A stretch of DNA of 64,000 nt, taken from contig NW_003546296.1 in the NCBI RefSeq assembly GCF_000090795.2, positions 164,507 to 228,506 of the forward strand. The letters run 5' to 3'. The DNA comes from Amphimedon queenslandica (lineage: Eukaryota > Porifera > Demospongiae > Haplosclerida > Niphatidae). Below are positions 10,301-22,224 of the stretch, piece after piece (within the stretch, counting starts at the first letter, position 1; every line of letters begins with the position of its first letter). Below the pieces are notes generated by a model. That model did not search any database. It was not told the DNA's origin and saw nothing but the letters and a program-made list of their open reading frames with translations. Position numbers and translations under genes: made by a program.

Positions 10301-13300
10301 AAAAACAAACCAAAAATACTAGTAGCAGTTGTGTCTATCCATCTCTCTCCCTCTCCCTTTCTCCCTCTCCCCTCTCTCTCTCCCTCTCTCTAGTAATGGC
10401 TATAACATTTATATGGTATTTAGTGTAATTATTTGTTTAAGGGAAATGAGTATAGAAATACATGTACATAACTGTACTTGTATAAGGGAAATGAGTGGAT
10501 AAACAAATGTAATTATTATTGATGATACCACTTGTCCTTAGACTATACAAAAATTAAACAAAAATAAACACGCACGCTCAACCAAGCATCTTATGTATTT
10601 TTGTAAAATTTATAAATTTTGTTACTCAGTTATGAATAACTAGTAGACTCACAGCATAAATGTTTTAGATATATCTGGATGATGTAACTTAGCAAAATAC
10701 ATGCATTGTATGTCACACAAGTTACCATAAGTCTCTTGTTAAAAGTGCAGAGTAAATTATCCAGTGAGACAGTTACTACTGATGATAGAGTGTAATGATA
10801 ACTGTTCAAACTTTTGATAACAACAAAAAGGAACTACTCTCTCTCTTTCTGCTATACATAGTGTAGTACCCATTTGGTTTTCAGTATCTCAACAGTGGGT
10901 TTATCCCTCATAAATATTTGACTCTCCAATATAAACCTCACATGTACATGTATATGTACAAGTACATGTACATTAAATGTCCACATACATGTATAGTATG
11001 TCTGGATTGTGTACATTCAAACAGTAAGGTGGTGTCAGACTTCTAATAGCCATAATGAGGTATTCACAGTGTCTATACTGAGGAGTGATGAATCATGTTA
11101 TAAGTTGTTCCAAGAGTACGTTATTCACTGGCTGTTAGGTAGAGATAATGACTCATTCACATTCCATCAAACCACACAAGAGGACCAGCCTGCATTCCTT
11201 AACAACCATGAATATTTAGTCTATCCTATATCACATTGTTCAAGGAGGTATACAGTACATTGTCCTACATCAGCTTTTCTTGTATGAATATCCATGCTTA
11301 ATATACTTGCTTGAAATAATTAAATCTATTTATTTTTAATGATTTCACGTACTACAATGCTAATAGTTATAGTGATCTGCCTTCAAAGGAAAGAGATAAC
11401 CTTGTATTAGAGAGAAAAGATACAAACTAATATAACAATGGACTCATTATTATTGTAACAATCCATTTACAACAATTCTCACAACATTTCTAACTCTCTC
11501 TCTTTCTTTCTCTTTCTCCCCCTCCCTCTCCCTCCAGATAACCTACAGCTTTGCAGTCAGTCCTCACTCCCTGTCACACACTCTGTCTCAGGACTCACTC
11601 GTTCACAGTCCCCAGGGAATACTCACCAAAGACACTCGACCGTGAGTCTCCAGGAACAAGCAAACCTCACTCACCCTCCCCCTCGATCTGCTCCCTCACC
11701 AGTCGCCATTATATCACCTGCTCCACATCTCCCCCAGTCCGGAGGGCAGCAAGGCAGTTCTGATTCACACGTAGTACTAAAGGAATTCCAGGGAGTGAGT
11801 TTTCAGCAATGGAACACAAGGGCTTTAGTGGCATGGATAGACATTGTTGTTGGTAAGTATATTAGTAATAATAATACTGCCTGTCTATTCCGGAGACCTT
11901 GGGACCCAATAATACCCTCCTGATTATGAGCCTGTCCTTATTTCAGAGGTTCATTAATACACATATATCTTAGAGTGTCCACAATAGCAGGTTATAATGC
12001 ACTTGTGTGTGTGAAATAATGAAAGGGAGAGAAACTATAAAATGAAGGAAGAGGTTGAAGCAGTGGGAGGATTGGAATGACTGAAATTGAAAGAATTTAA
12101 CAGTAAATAATACAAAGGCCGACCATATAAAATAATAAGAGAGGCTGTGGTAGTGGGGGGGACTATGTCCTCCTGATTGAACCCACTAGATAAAGTTATG
12201 AGTGACTGGAGGAGAGTAACTAGTGAGTGTATACCAGCAGCTGGAACCAACCATCTGTCTCTTTACTATAGCAGAGACTGGCCTGGGAGTAACATATACA
12301 ACATGTACATATACATGTATATGTATATGTGCATGTATATGTGCATGTATATGTACATGTATATGTGCATGTGTGTGTGTATGTAGATGTGTATGTATAT
12401 GTGTATGTGTGTGTGTGTGTGTGTGCTGATATGATATCATGGCTTCCTTTGTGATTTTACTTGCTATGCTTTGAAGGAGAGAGTATTAATAATAATTTTA
12501 AATAATTTTTAAAAGCAAACCTTACTACAGCACAACATAAACTCTCATGATACCAATCTTTATCAATATGTCCCTCACTCAGGTATGCCCCAGTACATTA
12601 GTACCATCAGACAGCACGTGACGTCAGGACATGCTATGCTGGCACTTACTAACAGCGACATGGAAAAGAGACTGGGTATAGGACACCCTCTACATAGGAG
12701 GAGACTAAGACTAGCCATTGAAGAACAAAGAAGACCTTCAAGGTATGAACACACACACAAACAGACATTAATGTATAAGGACAAGAACACCTTTATAATG
12801 AGGACACTTCTGTACAGGTAGTGTGGGCCCAATGGTGTCCTTAATAAAGAGGCTACACTGTACATGTATTAAGGACAGGTAGTGTGGGCCCAATGGTGTC
12901 CTTAATAAAGAGGCTACACTGCACATGCACATATAAATACATGCACAATATCTTTGTCTGCTGGTATAGTGATTTGTACACTTGTGTATGTAGGAGGATC
13001 AGCTCAATCATTTGTTTTATTAAATTAGTGTTTATCTGATACCGTGAGATTGTATAGTCCTGTCTCCTACTACAAAGGGAGAGAGAGGGAGGGAGAGAAT
13101 GCGTACAGTTGCTTGGGAAAAAGAGATAAATAAATATAATTTTTGTTTGTTCTTATACTATTAGCTTTATATGAACTAAAATTCCTAAAATGTTCACAAA
13201 CATTATTTTGAACATGTAAGCATGTTAGATATTAGATTATAGCAGGTGGGTGTTTTGACCATTTAGGGTAACCGAGGCTATGCAATTATTGGAATAAATA

Positions 13301-15064
13301 TCAAATGAAATATAATTGTATTTAGTATCAAATTAGAAGAGAAGGAGAGAGAGAGAGATGGAGAGAGGAAAAGAGGCTTATGTGTAATCACTTCAAGGCT
13401 CAAAATGATCGTGAATGACAGTTCAAATTTAGGCTACATATACACTCTGCTATTTTTGAAATAAAAGCTTTAAAGTGACAACACAAACATCTTCAACACA
13501 TACAATAATTGCAGCTGTCCTCAATAAAGAGGTTATGCTGTAAGGAGAGGCTATACGTGATGTCATTGATAGAGGACAATGCAATCAACTTTTGACAGCT
13601 CATATTAGCAGCTGTAGTAAATGAGTGTAATAATTCTCATGTGCTGGAGGTTGTGATGGTTGAATTCTTTATGACTCCATTTCATCCTCAGACAATCGTC
13701 ATGCATAGTGACGGCCGTGGCGGTTACTTAATGTTTATACAGCTGCATCATATCAGCCCTCCTTACTATAATTGACTATTTTATAACAACAATTAGGACA
13801 CATTTTTGTGTTTGCATGGCTGTATACATAATATCATCACATCCTCTCTCTCCCTCCCCCTCCCTCCCCCCTCCTCTACTCTCTCTCTCCTCCAGTCCAG
13901 TGTATCCAGAAGCAGCTGGTATTGATCATAATTGGGTAGCCTACACGTGGGCGGTGAATTGCGGTCTCCCTCATTTATCATCGCAGCTGTACAACGGAAT
14001 GGTCAATGCTATCGTCTTGAATTCACTATCCAGAGAAGACCTTAAGAAATACTTCAAAGTAAATAAATAATAAAAAATAAGAACTGATATTATTGTACAT
14101 GTAATTCTACTAAAGGTAATTAAAAATAAAATGTTACATTAACTTTTATTCACATGTACATGTACTCCCTCCCTCCATAGATCACGAAGAAGGTGGAGCA
14201 GCTCAGTTTCTTGTCTGGAGTGGAGTTGCTGAGGATGCACGAGTTCAATCGTGACTCACTCCACATGCACCACTTGACCACGGACAACCCACTGTACTGG
14301 AATAATGGCGACATACTCAACTGGCTCAAGAAGATAAACTTGGAGGTGAAATTGACATATAAAAAATGCATGTACATGTACACTGAATGGGTCCCAGGGG
14401 GTCTAAAATTTCACCTCAAATTTCGTGATTTTTACTTTACTACTTCATTTAGGAATACTCAGGCTATGTCAAAGACTCGGGGGTCCATGGGGCCCTCCTG
14501 TTTTTAGAAAGAGGATACTTCAACAGTGAGCAGCTGGCAAATATAATTCACATACCAACCAAGTCTCCTCTGAGAAAGTATCTAGCAACACAACTAGCTA
14601 AACTCTTCTCGGCAGACGAATTAAACAGGTAAAATAATAATAATTTAGAAATTCACCAAGATTTAACATCACTTCAAAACTACCAGCTGGAGTGTATTAT
14701 TAGTATATTGTTTCTATTGCTAGTGCTGAAGCCAATGAAGAGATCATTACGTCACAAGAGCAGCTCACACCTGCTGATGTTGCCCCCCTCTCTCCTTCTT
14801 CCCCTCCTCTTCACACAATGTTATCATCGTCAAGCGAGCACTCACCACACCCATCTCGCCGGTTGCTAGCGGTAACCACCTCAAACCCAAACCTAACGGA
14901 AGAAGAACAGCCTCCGCCCACAAACTTTGACAGGAATCATGTTGGGAGGCGGAGCTTAAGAGTAAGTTATTACTTAATATTTAATTAAAAGTAAAAAGTA
15001 GCTAATAAAAAACACTAAAAATTATGGCATTAAACGTACACACAGCTTAATTTAATTAATCGTC

Positions 15065-15115
<51 letters not shown>

Positions 15116-15442
15116 CATGTAAAGGCTGTTTTTTACTACGCTTGGACTAGTTTACATATGCACATGCATAAAAGGGATCACGTTCAATTACTAAGACAAT
15201 AATCAAATAATAAAATTACTAACAATATTAACAATAATAGTAAAAATTAATTGATGAAACAATATGATGTACAGGTGCATTAATGTGCGCCAAAATGACT
15301 CATACTCATTACATATACATCTATTATTAATATATGTAATGTACTGTAGGAATCAATGTTAAGAGCAGTTCAATTGCCAGCTGCTGACACTAGCAGAAGA
15401 CAGAGACCTGTTAGTCAGTTAGTAAGTACTACAACCGTCTAA
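7340..15442 (+). CDS. KAZN: Kazrin orthologue (coiled coil plus three SAM domains)
   Basis: Kazrin is a cytoplasmic scaffold linked in vertebrates to desmosomes, periplakin and endosomal traffic. Exons: 7340-9110, 11538-11852, 12583-12742, 13896-14058, 14181-14345, 14453-14628, 14724-14961 and 15350-15442; these sum to 3081 nt, exactly 1026 codons plus stop. Residues 1-330 are low complexity and acidic. Residues about 334-467 form a coiled coil containing LEREKWDLLKRAREAAERS, close to kazrin LEREKWELRRQAKEA. Liprin-type SAM domains follow near 678-750 (RRRLRLAIEEQR), 758-825 (DHNWVAYTW) and 846-915 (SGVHGALLFLE). The coiled coil and the HRRRLRLAIE/DHNWVA matches favour kazrin over liprin-alpha. 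The end is a choice: reading through the last GTAAGT gives VSTTTV and stop at 15442; splicing there would instead give Leu-Asp and stop at 15762. Confidence 0.9.
9111..11537 (+). other. First kazrin intron (2.4 kb)
   Basis: Apart from the MITE, this holds CT-rich tracts, TACATGTA-rich repeats near 10935-10995 and scattered short ORFs without family resemblance. No nested gene is supported. Confidence 0.7.
9318..9699. mobile_element. 382-bp MITE-like element with terminal inverted repeats and 5-bp target duplication
   Basis: The left end reads CAGGGGTGTATCTAG and the reverse complement of the right end CAGAGGCGTATTTAG, an imperfect inverted repeat running on into G-rich tracts. CATTG flanks both sides (9313-9317 and 9700-9704), as expected for a target-site duplication. 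There is no coding capacity. The right part holds a tandem duplication of about 40 bp (9603-9680, core TGAGGGGGGTGCTCAAGCCC). It lies in the first kazrin intron. The superfamily cannot be named from the ends alone. Confidence 0.8.
12290..12425 (+). repeat. Alternating purine-pyrimidine tract (GT/AT-rich)
   Basis: About 135 bp of almost unbroken RY alternation, ATGTATATGTGCATG units running into (GT)n, in a kazrin intron. Such tracts can take the Z-DNA form. The open frames across it (MYMYMCMYM, THTHTH) are simple-sequence artefacts. Confidence 0.85.
12818..12922 (+). repeat. Two copies of the 61-bp minisatellite unit
   Basis: Two adjacent units (core GACAGGTAGTGTGGGCCCAA) in a kazrin intron, nearly identical to those of the larger array at 33.8-34.3 kb. 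Confidence 0.9.
15068..15115 (+). repeat. (AAT)n microsatellite
   Basis: Long AAT run in the last kazrin intron; a matching (ATT)n run lies at about 15516-15558, downstream of the kazrin stop. Confidence 0.95.
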
Positions 15443-15520
15443 TGGTCACGTGACTGACACACCCACTTATGTATCAATCATTATTACAATCAAGATTATT
15501 TCACTATTATTTAATATTAA

Positions 15521-15559
<39 letters not shown>

Positions 15560-15752
15560 CAGCATCCATTTTTTCGCTGCAGACTTGACCAACACTCAAT
15601 TATTTTAAAATTGTCATTATTTTCTGTCGTATTTATTATTATTTAAATTATTATTATTATTGTTATTATTAGTAATGGAGTCACGATCGTTATTTATCAT
15701 CACACCATTTGTTATTTTTTATTGAAATAAAATAAATAAATAAAATCTTTTC

Positions 15753-17258
15753 TCAGGATTGAGGCTCATCGCTAGATGGCATGGCGGACATTATTGCTTT
15801 ATGAATTGAGCCAATATCTTTTTCTCTCTCATTGATCTCGGCCAGTGGAGTCCATGAACGATCAAACTCCAATTTATAAGAACCAAGAAACGTATTAGGA
15901 GGGTTTCCGCCCCACTCCTGGAAAGGGGAGGAGAAAGAGGCGCGGTCTTAAACATAATGCTGTCTCCATAGATATTCACAGGATTACCGTCAATACATTA
16001 CGTGTACATGTAAACGCTCTTGCTATACAATATAAATGTATTTACTTCAGGGGAGAGCATTGAGAAATAGGAGGTTCCATTCTTCTTCTCGTACAGATGA
16101 TAGATTTTGCCTGGTACCTTTACAAAATTACAAGCAGCATGATGGAGCTGAGCATCTCTTTTAGCTGACAACAATATCTTATGAGCCTGTACAATAGGGA
16201 TAAGACTATCAACTTTTAAAATTCGTAAAAAATCCAATTTTGATCGAAATCAGCTCAAACTTTCTACACAACATAAGAACATGTACATGTATCAGGGAAT
16301 GTTATAAAAATTGAGAATTCTCTACTTTTCATTTTTGGCAAAATTTGGTCCGAGACCATGTACTATAGTACAGGGACTTTTGTCGGATTTTGGAGCAACT
16401 TTAAAAATTCGTAAAAAATCCAATTTTGATCGATATCAGTTCAAACTTTCTACACAACATAAGAGCATGTATATATATCAGGAAATCTTATAAAAATTGA
16501 GAATTCTCTACTTTTCATTTTTGGCAAAATTTTACAAAAATCCCTGTACTATAGTACAGGGGCTTTTATCCGATTTTGGAGTAACTTTAAAAAATCATTA
16601 AAAATCCAATTTTGATCGGAATCAGTTCAAACTTTCTACACAACATAAGAACATGTATATGTATCAGGGAATGTTATAAAAATTGAGAAATCTCTACTTT
16701 TCATTTTTGGCAAAATTCAGCTCGAGACCATGTACTATAGTACAGGGACTTGGACCCAATTTTAGAGCAAATAAAGTTATGAGTATATCGTGTGTCTTAC
16801 CTGCTCTTGTAAATAGCGGATTTGATCAACAACCACCTGCAGTTTACCAGTAGTTGTAGCCTGCACAAATTCATCAGCTTGCTGAACCTAGAAATTAAAA
16901 AAAATTAAAAATCAATATTAATAATCATAAATAACTAGCCACACCCCAGTGACTATTTATTACATAATTCATAAATGCATGTAAATATTTGTCACATATC
17001 TATCTATTATCTATCATTATAGATCCACCTGTGCAGCTAGAGAGACGAGGTCATGTGGATCATAATGCTTGTGGACTAATCTTGGACTAACTAACTGTTG
17101 AGTGACGGTCTCTTCCCGTGGGACTATCTTAGCGGATGCTGAACCTAAAGAAAAGCAAACAAATATTATTATCAGATATTTATTCTTTTACCTCCTAAAA
17201 GGAGGGACTCTGGAGTCTTTTCAAAAGGAAGAATCTCCTTGTTCTCTCTTTCTGCCAT
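15753..17258 (-). CDS. C1orf50-like protein (DUF2452)
   Basis: A conserved small protein of unknown biochemical role. Exons (complement): 17192-17258, 17029-17144, 16801-16887, 16046-16186 and 15753-15917, all in phase, giving about 190 residues. Family signatures are [55 protein letters not shown] and [16 protein letters not shown], matching human C1orf50 in order. The ATG at 17258 sits just after an acceptor (GTGTAG at about 17265-17270), so a non-coding 5' exon is likely upstream, near 17690-17830, where a GTAAGT donor is found. The second-last intron carries repeat array B. Its stop codon lies 4 bp from an alternative kazrin end at 15757-15762 on the other strand. Confidence 0.88.
16209..16772 (-). 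repeat. 186-bp palindromic repeat array B (about 3 units)
   Basis: Same family as array A but inverted, in an intron of the C1orf50-like gene. At 16542-16561 the junction is a perfect 20-bp palindrome (CCCTGTACTATAGTACAGGG), longer than in standard units because the usual ATGGTC arm has been replaced by a copy of the opposite arm. Confidence 0.95.
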
Positions 17259-17344
17259 TTTGGACTACACGTGGTTTAAGTATACCAAAAATTTACGGAA
17301 ATCCGTATTCATTGCACCAGACAGTTATTAATAGTTATTGAGCT

Positions 17345-17600
17345 CATTAATTATGCATGAGGTTTACTGGACTCATTAATTATGCACTCATTCAAACAGA
17401 CAGACAGTTATTAATAGTTATTGGACTCATTAATTATGCATGCACTCATTAATAGCTATTGGATATTAATTATGCATGCACTCACTCAAACAGACAGACA
17501 GTTCAGTATAGCACGAACTCATTAATTATGCATGCACTCACTCAAACAGACAGATAGTTATTAATAGTTATTCACTTCATTAATTATGGATGCTTGCACT
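17345..17600 (+). repeat. Imperfect minisatellite, unit about 55-70 bp
   Basis: Four or five diverged copies of a unit with ATTAATTATGCATGCACTCA and CAAACAGACAGACAGTTATT. It probably lies in the first intron of the C1orf50-like gene. Confidence 0.8.
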
Positions 17601-17728
17601 CATTCACATCTCACCAAGACTTTTAGAGAGGCTCTCTTAACCTTCCATCTTAATTGCATATGCTGTAATCTTGAGCACTTTTAACACTTACTCCTGCTCC
17701 TTTTCCCGGCACATCTGCCGGTTTACTA

Positions 17729-17782
17729 TCACGTGATCTGGTGCAACCAAACTCCTCGTTGCATAGCAACACTCTGACGTCA
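17729..17782. promoter_or_regulatory. Cluster of E-box, RFX-type X-box and CRE motifs
   Basis: TCACGTGA (17729-17736), GTTGCATAGCAAC (17758-17770) and TGACGTCA (17775-17782) lie within 54 bp. All are strong matches to palindromic binding sites: bHLH-Zip, RFX and CREB/ATF. The likely target is the C1orf50-like gene, whose presumed 5' non-coding exon covers this area, or a gene in the assembly gap. Confidence 0.6.
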
Positions 17783-18141
17783 GGCGGTAACACAAGAAAA
17801 GAAGCACGAGGCAGCCATTTTATCCTCTCTCTCTCCTTTGTCAGTTTTCCTTTTACAAACCTATTTCTAGCTATTTCTCTTTCTCTTAGTAGGTTTACTG
17901 GAGTGTAGAACTGTTGGAAAGAGACAGACAGGATCAGTTTGTATGTATAGGAGGAGCCATGACTTGTATACTGTCTGGAGTATAGAGGATAATTAATGAG
18001 ATAAGTTAACACACACGCACACAGTGTTACTGTATATGAGTGTGTGATGAATAATGGAGGGAATAGTTTATCTAAGTGTCAGTTGGTAAAGACAATGAGC
18101 AAAGCAAGAGTGAGAAATACATGTAATGGGGAAAAACGAGT

Positions 18142-18960
18142 NNNNNNNNNNNNNNNNNNNNNNNNNNNNNNNNNNNNNNNNNNNNNNNNNNNNNNNNNNN
18201 NNNNNNNNNNNNNNNNNNNNNNNNNNNNNNNNNNNNNNNNNNNNNNNNNNNNNNNNNNNNNNNNNNNNNNNNNNNNNNNNNNNNNNNNNNNNNNNNNNNN
18301 NNNNNNNNNNNNNNNNNNNNNNNNNNNNNNNNNNNNNNNNNNNNNNNNNNNNNNNNNNNNNNNNNNNNNNNNNNNNNNNNNNNNNNNNNNNNNNNNNNNN
18401 NNNNNNNNNNNNNNNNNNNNNNNNNNNNNNNNNNNNNNNNNNNNNNNNNNNNNNNNNNNNNNNNNNNNNNNNNNNNNNNNNNNNNNNNNNNNNNNNNNNN
18501 NNNNNNNNNNNNNNNNNNNNNNNNNNNNNNNNNNNNNNNNNNNNNNNNNNNNNNNNNNNNNNNNNNNNNNNNNNNNNNNNNNNNNNNNNNNNNNNNNNNN
18601 NNNNNNNNNNNNNNNNNNNNNNNNNNNNNNNNNNNNNNNNNNNNNNNNNNNNNNNNNNNNNNNNNNNNNNNNNNNNNNNNNNNNNNNNNNNNNNNNNNNN
18701 NNNNNNNNNNNNNNNNNNNNNNNNNNNNNNNNNNNNNNNNNNNNNNNNNNNNNNNNNNNNNNNNNNNNNNNNNNNNNNNNNNNNNNNNNNNNNNNNNNNN
18801 NNNNNNNNNNNNNNNNNNNNNNNNNNNNNNNNNNNNNNNNNNNNNNNNNNNNNNNNNNNNNNNNNNNNNNNNNNNNNNNNNNNNNNNNNNNNNNNNNNNN
18901 NNNNNNNNNNNNNNNNNNNNNNNNNNNNNNNNNNNNNNNNNNNNNNNNNNNNNNNNNNNN
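18142..18960. other. Assembly gap (819 N)
   Basis: Unresolved bases. Open frames crossing it are meaningless. A gene could lie within. Confidence 1.
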
Positions 18961-19665
18961 TGTACAATATAATCCACATATACTGCTCTCTCCCTCCACC
19001 CCCCCCCTCTAGTAGGTCCGGCTGACTGTTCTGGACTGGACCCTGGTAAGGATTGATTGCATGTTTTCTGTTATTACATGTAATGGGATGAATAGTAGTA
19101 AAATGAGCCAATGGTTTAAAATTTTGAATAATAAAAAAGAAAAAATAAAACAATTAATAAAATTACAATAATAATCTAATTAGAGTTAATTAATTAATTA
19201 AGAAGTGGGTGGGGCTAGTGGAGTTATAACCACACCCAATCAGTCGATCTGTGGCCACGCCCCCATAAAAGACTATAGCCACACCCCTAGGAAATGCTAA
19301 TGAGGTGGGCGGGGCTGCTGAAGAAAAGCATTGACAGGAGGTCCAGGTCTGTGGTGTCAGGAATAAAGAGGAATCCATGAATCAAAGTAAAGGAACAGTA
19401 TTGTTCCTCTGTGAAAGCTTAGGTCAGATATTTTAGAGTAAAGCCACTAAAGGCTTATCAGTTTAGTAAATAGTTTCCATAGTCACCAACCTTACTTTGC
19501 ATATTGAGTTTTAGAAGTTAAGAGAGTTTTGCTGTTTATTTTTGAAAAATAGAGTGCATTGTGGGAAATGATTACAGCAATAAATAATAATAAAATAATG
19601 ATAATTTTGGGGAGTCTAAAAAATTTCACACATAATGATCATAGTATTGCTATTAATTATAAAAA
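18961..19665. other. Intergenic region after the gap
   Basis: A possible short exon (19013-19044) lies between a C-rich CTCTAG acceptor and a GTAAGG donor, but no frame can be tied to a gene. Positions 19200-19330 are rich in CCACACCC/GGGCGTGGC motifs. Nothing else is supported. Confidence 0.5.
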
Positions 19666-21965
19666 TCAAGGAGGGAAAATTGTATAAAATTTTTTCTGAG
19701 CATCAATTGGAAATACCGGCCGAGACCTCCTGCTCTTACTCCAAACTTCAACGGCCATACCTACATTATTACATCATAATTACATCATAATGCATCATGA
19801 TTTCTAACCTAATGTTTCCTCTATCACATCGGGTATTATCTGTTTAAGAGTCTCACAGTTTGTATGCAACGCCGGATTGATGTTAACTTCAATTAGCCAC
19901 AGCTACATGTATATGGCCATGTATGTACAGTGCATGAGAAAAAAAATCAATTATGAAAAATTTTCATAATTATAGCATCATACGTACATGATAGTTTGAG
20001 TCTAGCATAAAATCAAAACCAAGCAATTCGAAGTAACCAACTCTTCTCTCCAGTTTATGAGAAACACTGTGATAGCAACCAAACATCAAGTGTCTTAACT
20101 GACGCTAAAGGAAAGTACAAATATTGCAAATAATTATTAGTAAAATACCATCATGCTACACTTACTGTAAGTGTAGTTGCTATATAGTCTTCTGGCAGCT
20201 TCTCATTTTTACTTAAATAATTCTGAAATTTCTCAAAATCCCAAACCTGTACGATTTAAGAATAAATAAAAATTAATAATTAAAGTGGTGTATCTATGTC
20301 CATGTATACAGTATCTTACAGTGTCTTCTTTAACATCAGTGTAGAGAGGGTGTTTCTTTTGTATGTACTGGTTAGTTAAGTGAATGGTCATGTCCATACT
20401 CTTGTCATCATAAGGTAGGCAGGAGAGACGGATGTATCCCTCACGATAAAAGGCAAATATTGATTTCTCTCCGGCTATGAGTAGCATGTAGACTCTGATG
20501 TCAAACTTACGTCCTTCAATTAGGAGAGGATTATGTATATACCTAATAATAATAATAATAATGATAAATCCTTTTTACAGAGAGTACCTTTGTATGATTC
20601 GTTGTGTTGGGTGCCTAGTTACGGGGCAGTGTGCTTCATCAAATGCTAGCTTGTCTTTGACTTGTTGCAAACTTTTCACTAAAAATATTCCCTTTCCTTG
20701 ATTAGCACCTGTTGGTTTACATATCCATAGCTCGTCCTCTAAAAATTGAGGAAAAAAAATTTATAACTGCATTGTGGATTTTTAACAGCATACCAACATA
20801 AATTTTGAAAAACTCTTCCCTCTCCGACTGAATGTCCAAGCGATATGTCTCAGGTATTATCTGGTGAACAGGAAGTCTGCAATGTAAAGGAAAATGTCAT
20901 TGGTAACAAATTGCAGTGTATAGTTATATTTATGTTATTTTAACATTATAGCAATGTTGTTTGTGCTTGCCTTAGAGAGAGCAGCTTTCGTTTGCTTGAT
21001 CTAATGGACTCCAGCAGACCAATTTTAGTTGTGAGGATTGATATATTTGGAAAATGATTGACCATTTGTTCGCCTGCAATTGCACGCATTATGTAGATGA
21101 ATTAAACATTTTTAAACTTATGGTCACTGACCTTCTCTGAAACAACGATAGTCTATTTGCTGTCGGAGGTCAGCCCATTTTAATGTGAAACTAGTCGTGT
21201 GCTTGTCACCAATTTTAGACCACTGCCAGTTGTTTAGTATTCTCTCAACTCTGCAAGTATAAAAAATTGTCATTACATTTCCCGATGCATATATTATACA
21301 TGTTCTTATGTTGTGCAGAAAGTTTGAGCTGATTCAACAAAAATGAATTTTTACAGCTGTTCAAAAATCAGGCTAAGATCCTGTACTGTAACTAGTCACA
21401 TGCATTGAAAAATGGAATGTTACATATATATTTATAATTATGGCAAACTTTGACCACACACAATTAACCACACACAACCATCATGCATATCATTAACCAC
21501 ACACATACATCTACATGCAGTACATTATGATGTCTCCCTTACATTGCAATGGCGTTGTTTCCTTGAGTAGTATAGTACCGTCCTGTCCCTACTCCTCCAC
21601 CTCCCAGTGATATTTTACTAGTGTGAATGCTAGCAACAGCTGACAGTGTTATTGTACTAGGACCGACACAACACCCTGGCTTCCTTAGAGCAGCTACTCC
21701 TCCTCCGGGGATCTGAGGCTTTGCCTTCTCTTTAGTGTCAGCAGTCTCTGTCTCTTTAGCTGAGGCCTGGCCTTCTTCTCCATTAATTTCCTCAGCCTAG
21801 AAATGATTGCAAATGTCTGCTGATTAGTACTAAGGATAAGCTTGAGCTCACTTTGTGCTGTTTTGATTCTATCTGGACCATGCTCTGGTCTTGTTTGGAG
21901 CCATTAGACAAACTGACTGGCAGTTCTGCTCCTCTTGGTGACTTTGGTTCAACTGCTGCCGCCAT
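19666..21965 (-). CDS. TTLL10: Tubulin tyrosine ligase-like protein, TTLL10-type
   Basis: TTLL enzymes use ATP to join amino acids to tubulin or other proteins; TTLL10 is a polyglycylase in many animals. The ATG at 21965 begins MAAAVEPKSPRGAELPV, after which about 80 disordered residues precede the ATP-grasp domain. Recognisable parts in order: ERILNNWQWSKIGDKHTTSF, FPNISILTTKIGLLESI, WICKPTGANQGKGIFLV (ATP-binding loop), YIHNPLLIEGRKFDIRVYML, FYREGYIRLSC, HLTNQYIQKKHP, ERRVGYFELLGFDFMLD and LWLIEVNINPALHTNCETLK, with the metal-binding ExN motif intact. The last exon (19666-19760 area) encodes a Lys/Arg-rich tail ending FYTIFPP. The gene is head-to-head with the CDCA3-like gene (259 bp between ATGs). 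A degenerate piece of the 186-bp repeat lies in an intron near 21.3 kb. Confidence 0.85.
21270..21395 (+). repeat. Degenerate single copy of the 186-bp repeat
   Basis: Matches array A from the CATTACATTTCCCGATGCAT part through GTTGTGCAGAAAGTTTGAGC to the CCTGTACT arm, where the palindrome is broken (CTGTACTGTAACTAG). It lies in a TTLL10 intron and is older or more diverged than the other copies. Confidence 0.75.
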
Positions 21966-22224
21966 TCAGAGCAGAAAAGAGACAAAAGCCTCAAAGAGCA
22001 AGTAGAGGTTAGTCTGGAGTGTATCTGTGAGACGCGGATACAGAGGTGTGCATTACTCTCTCCTCGTGTTAATGAGAAAGAGAGAGAGAGAGAGTCCGTC
22101 CTGTTATTCAGAGTTGTTTATTAAGGGATTGTTTCCATGGTGACCACTAGCCACGCCTACAAGGTGCGAAATTTGAATTTTGAAAGGAGCCACACCTTTG
22201 GAGAAGATAAGCAAAAGCAACAAT

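Noticed and set aside
12186-12440. Frames rich in THTHTH, MYMYM or CVCVC
   Set aside because: Products of the alternating GT/AT tract, with no coding signature.
7340-15442. Identification as liprin-alpha
   Set aside because: The three SAM domains first suggested liprin, but the coiled coil LEREKWDLLKRAREAAE and the SAM texts (HRRRLRLAIEEQ, DHNWVAYTW) fit kazrin better.
16311-16493. Recurring open frame of about 60 codons starting [20 protein letters not shown], seen in at least seven repeat units
   Set aside because: It is just the 186-bp repeat read in one frame. It recurs wherever the unit does, on either strand, starts inside the EcoRI-like GAGAATTCTC stretch and has no promoter or conserved protein pattern beyond DNA identity.
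17650-18012. 120-codon minus-strand frame
   Set aside because: No family resemblance; it overlaps the presumed 5' non-coding exon and promoter motifs of the C1orf50-like gene. The strong-context ATG in it opens only a 12-codon upstream frame.
18044-19153. Long open frames across the N gap
   Set aside because: They consist almost wholly of unknown bases.
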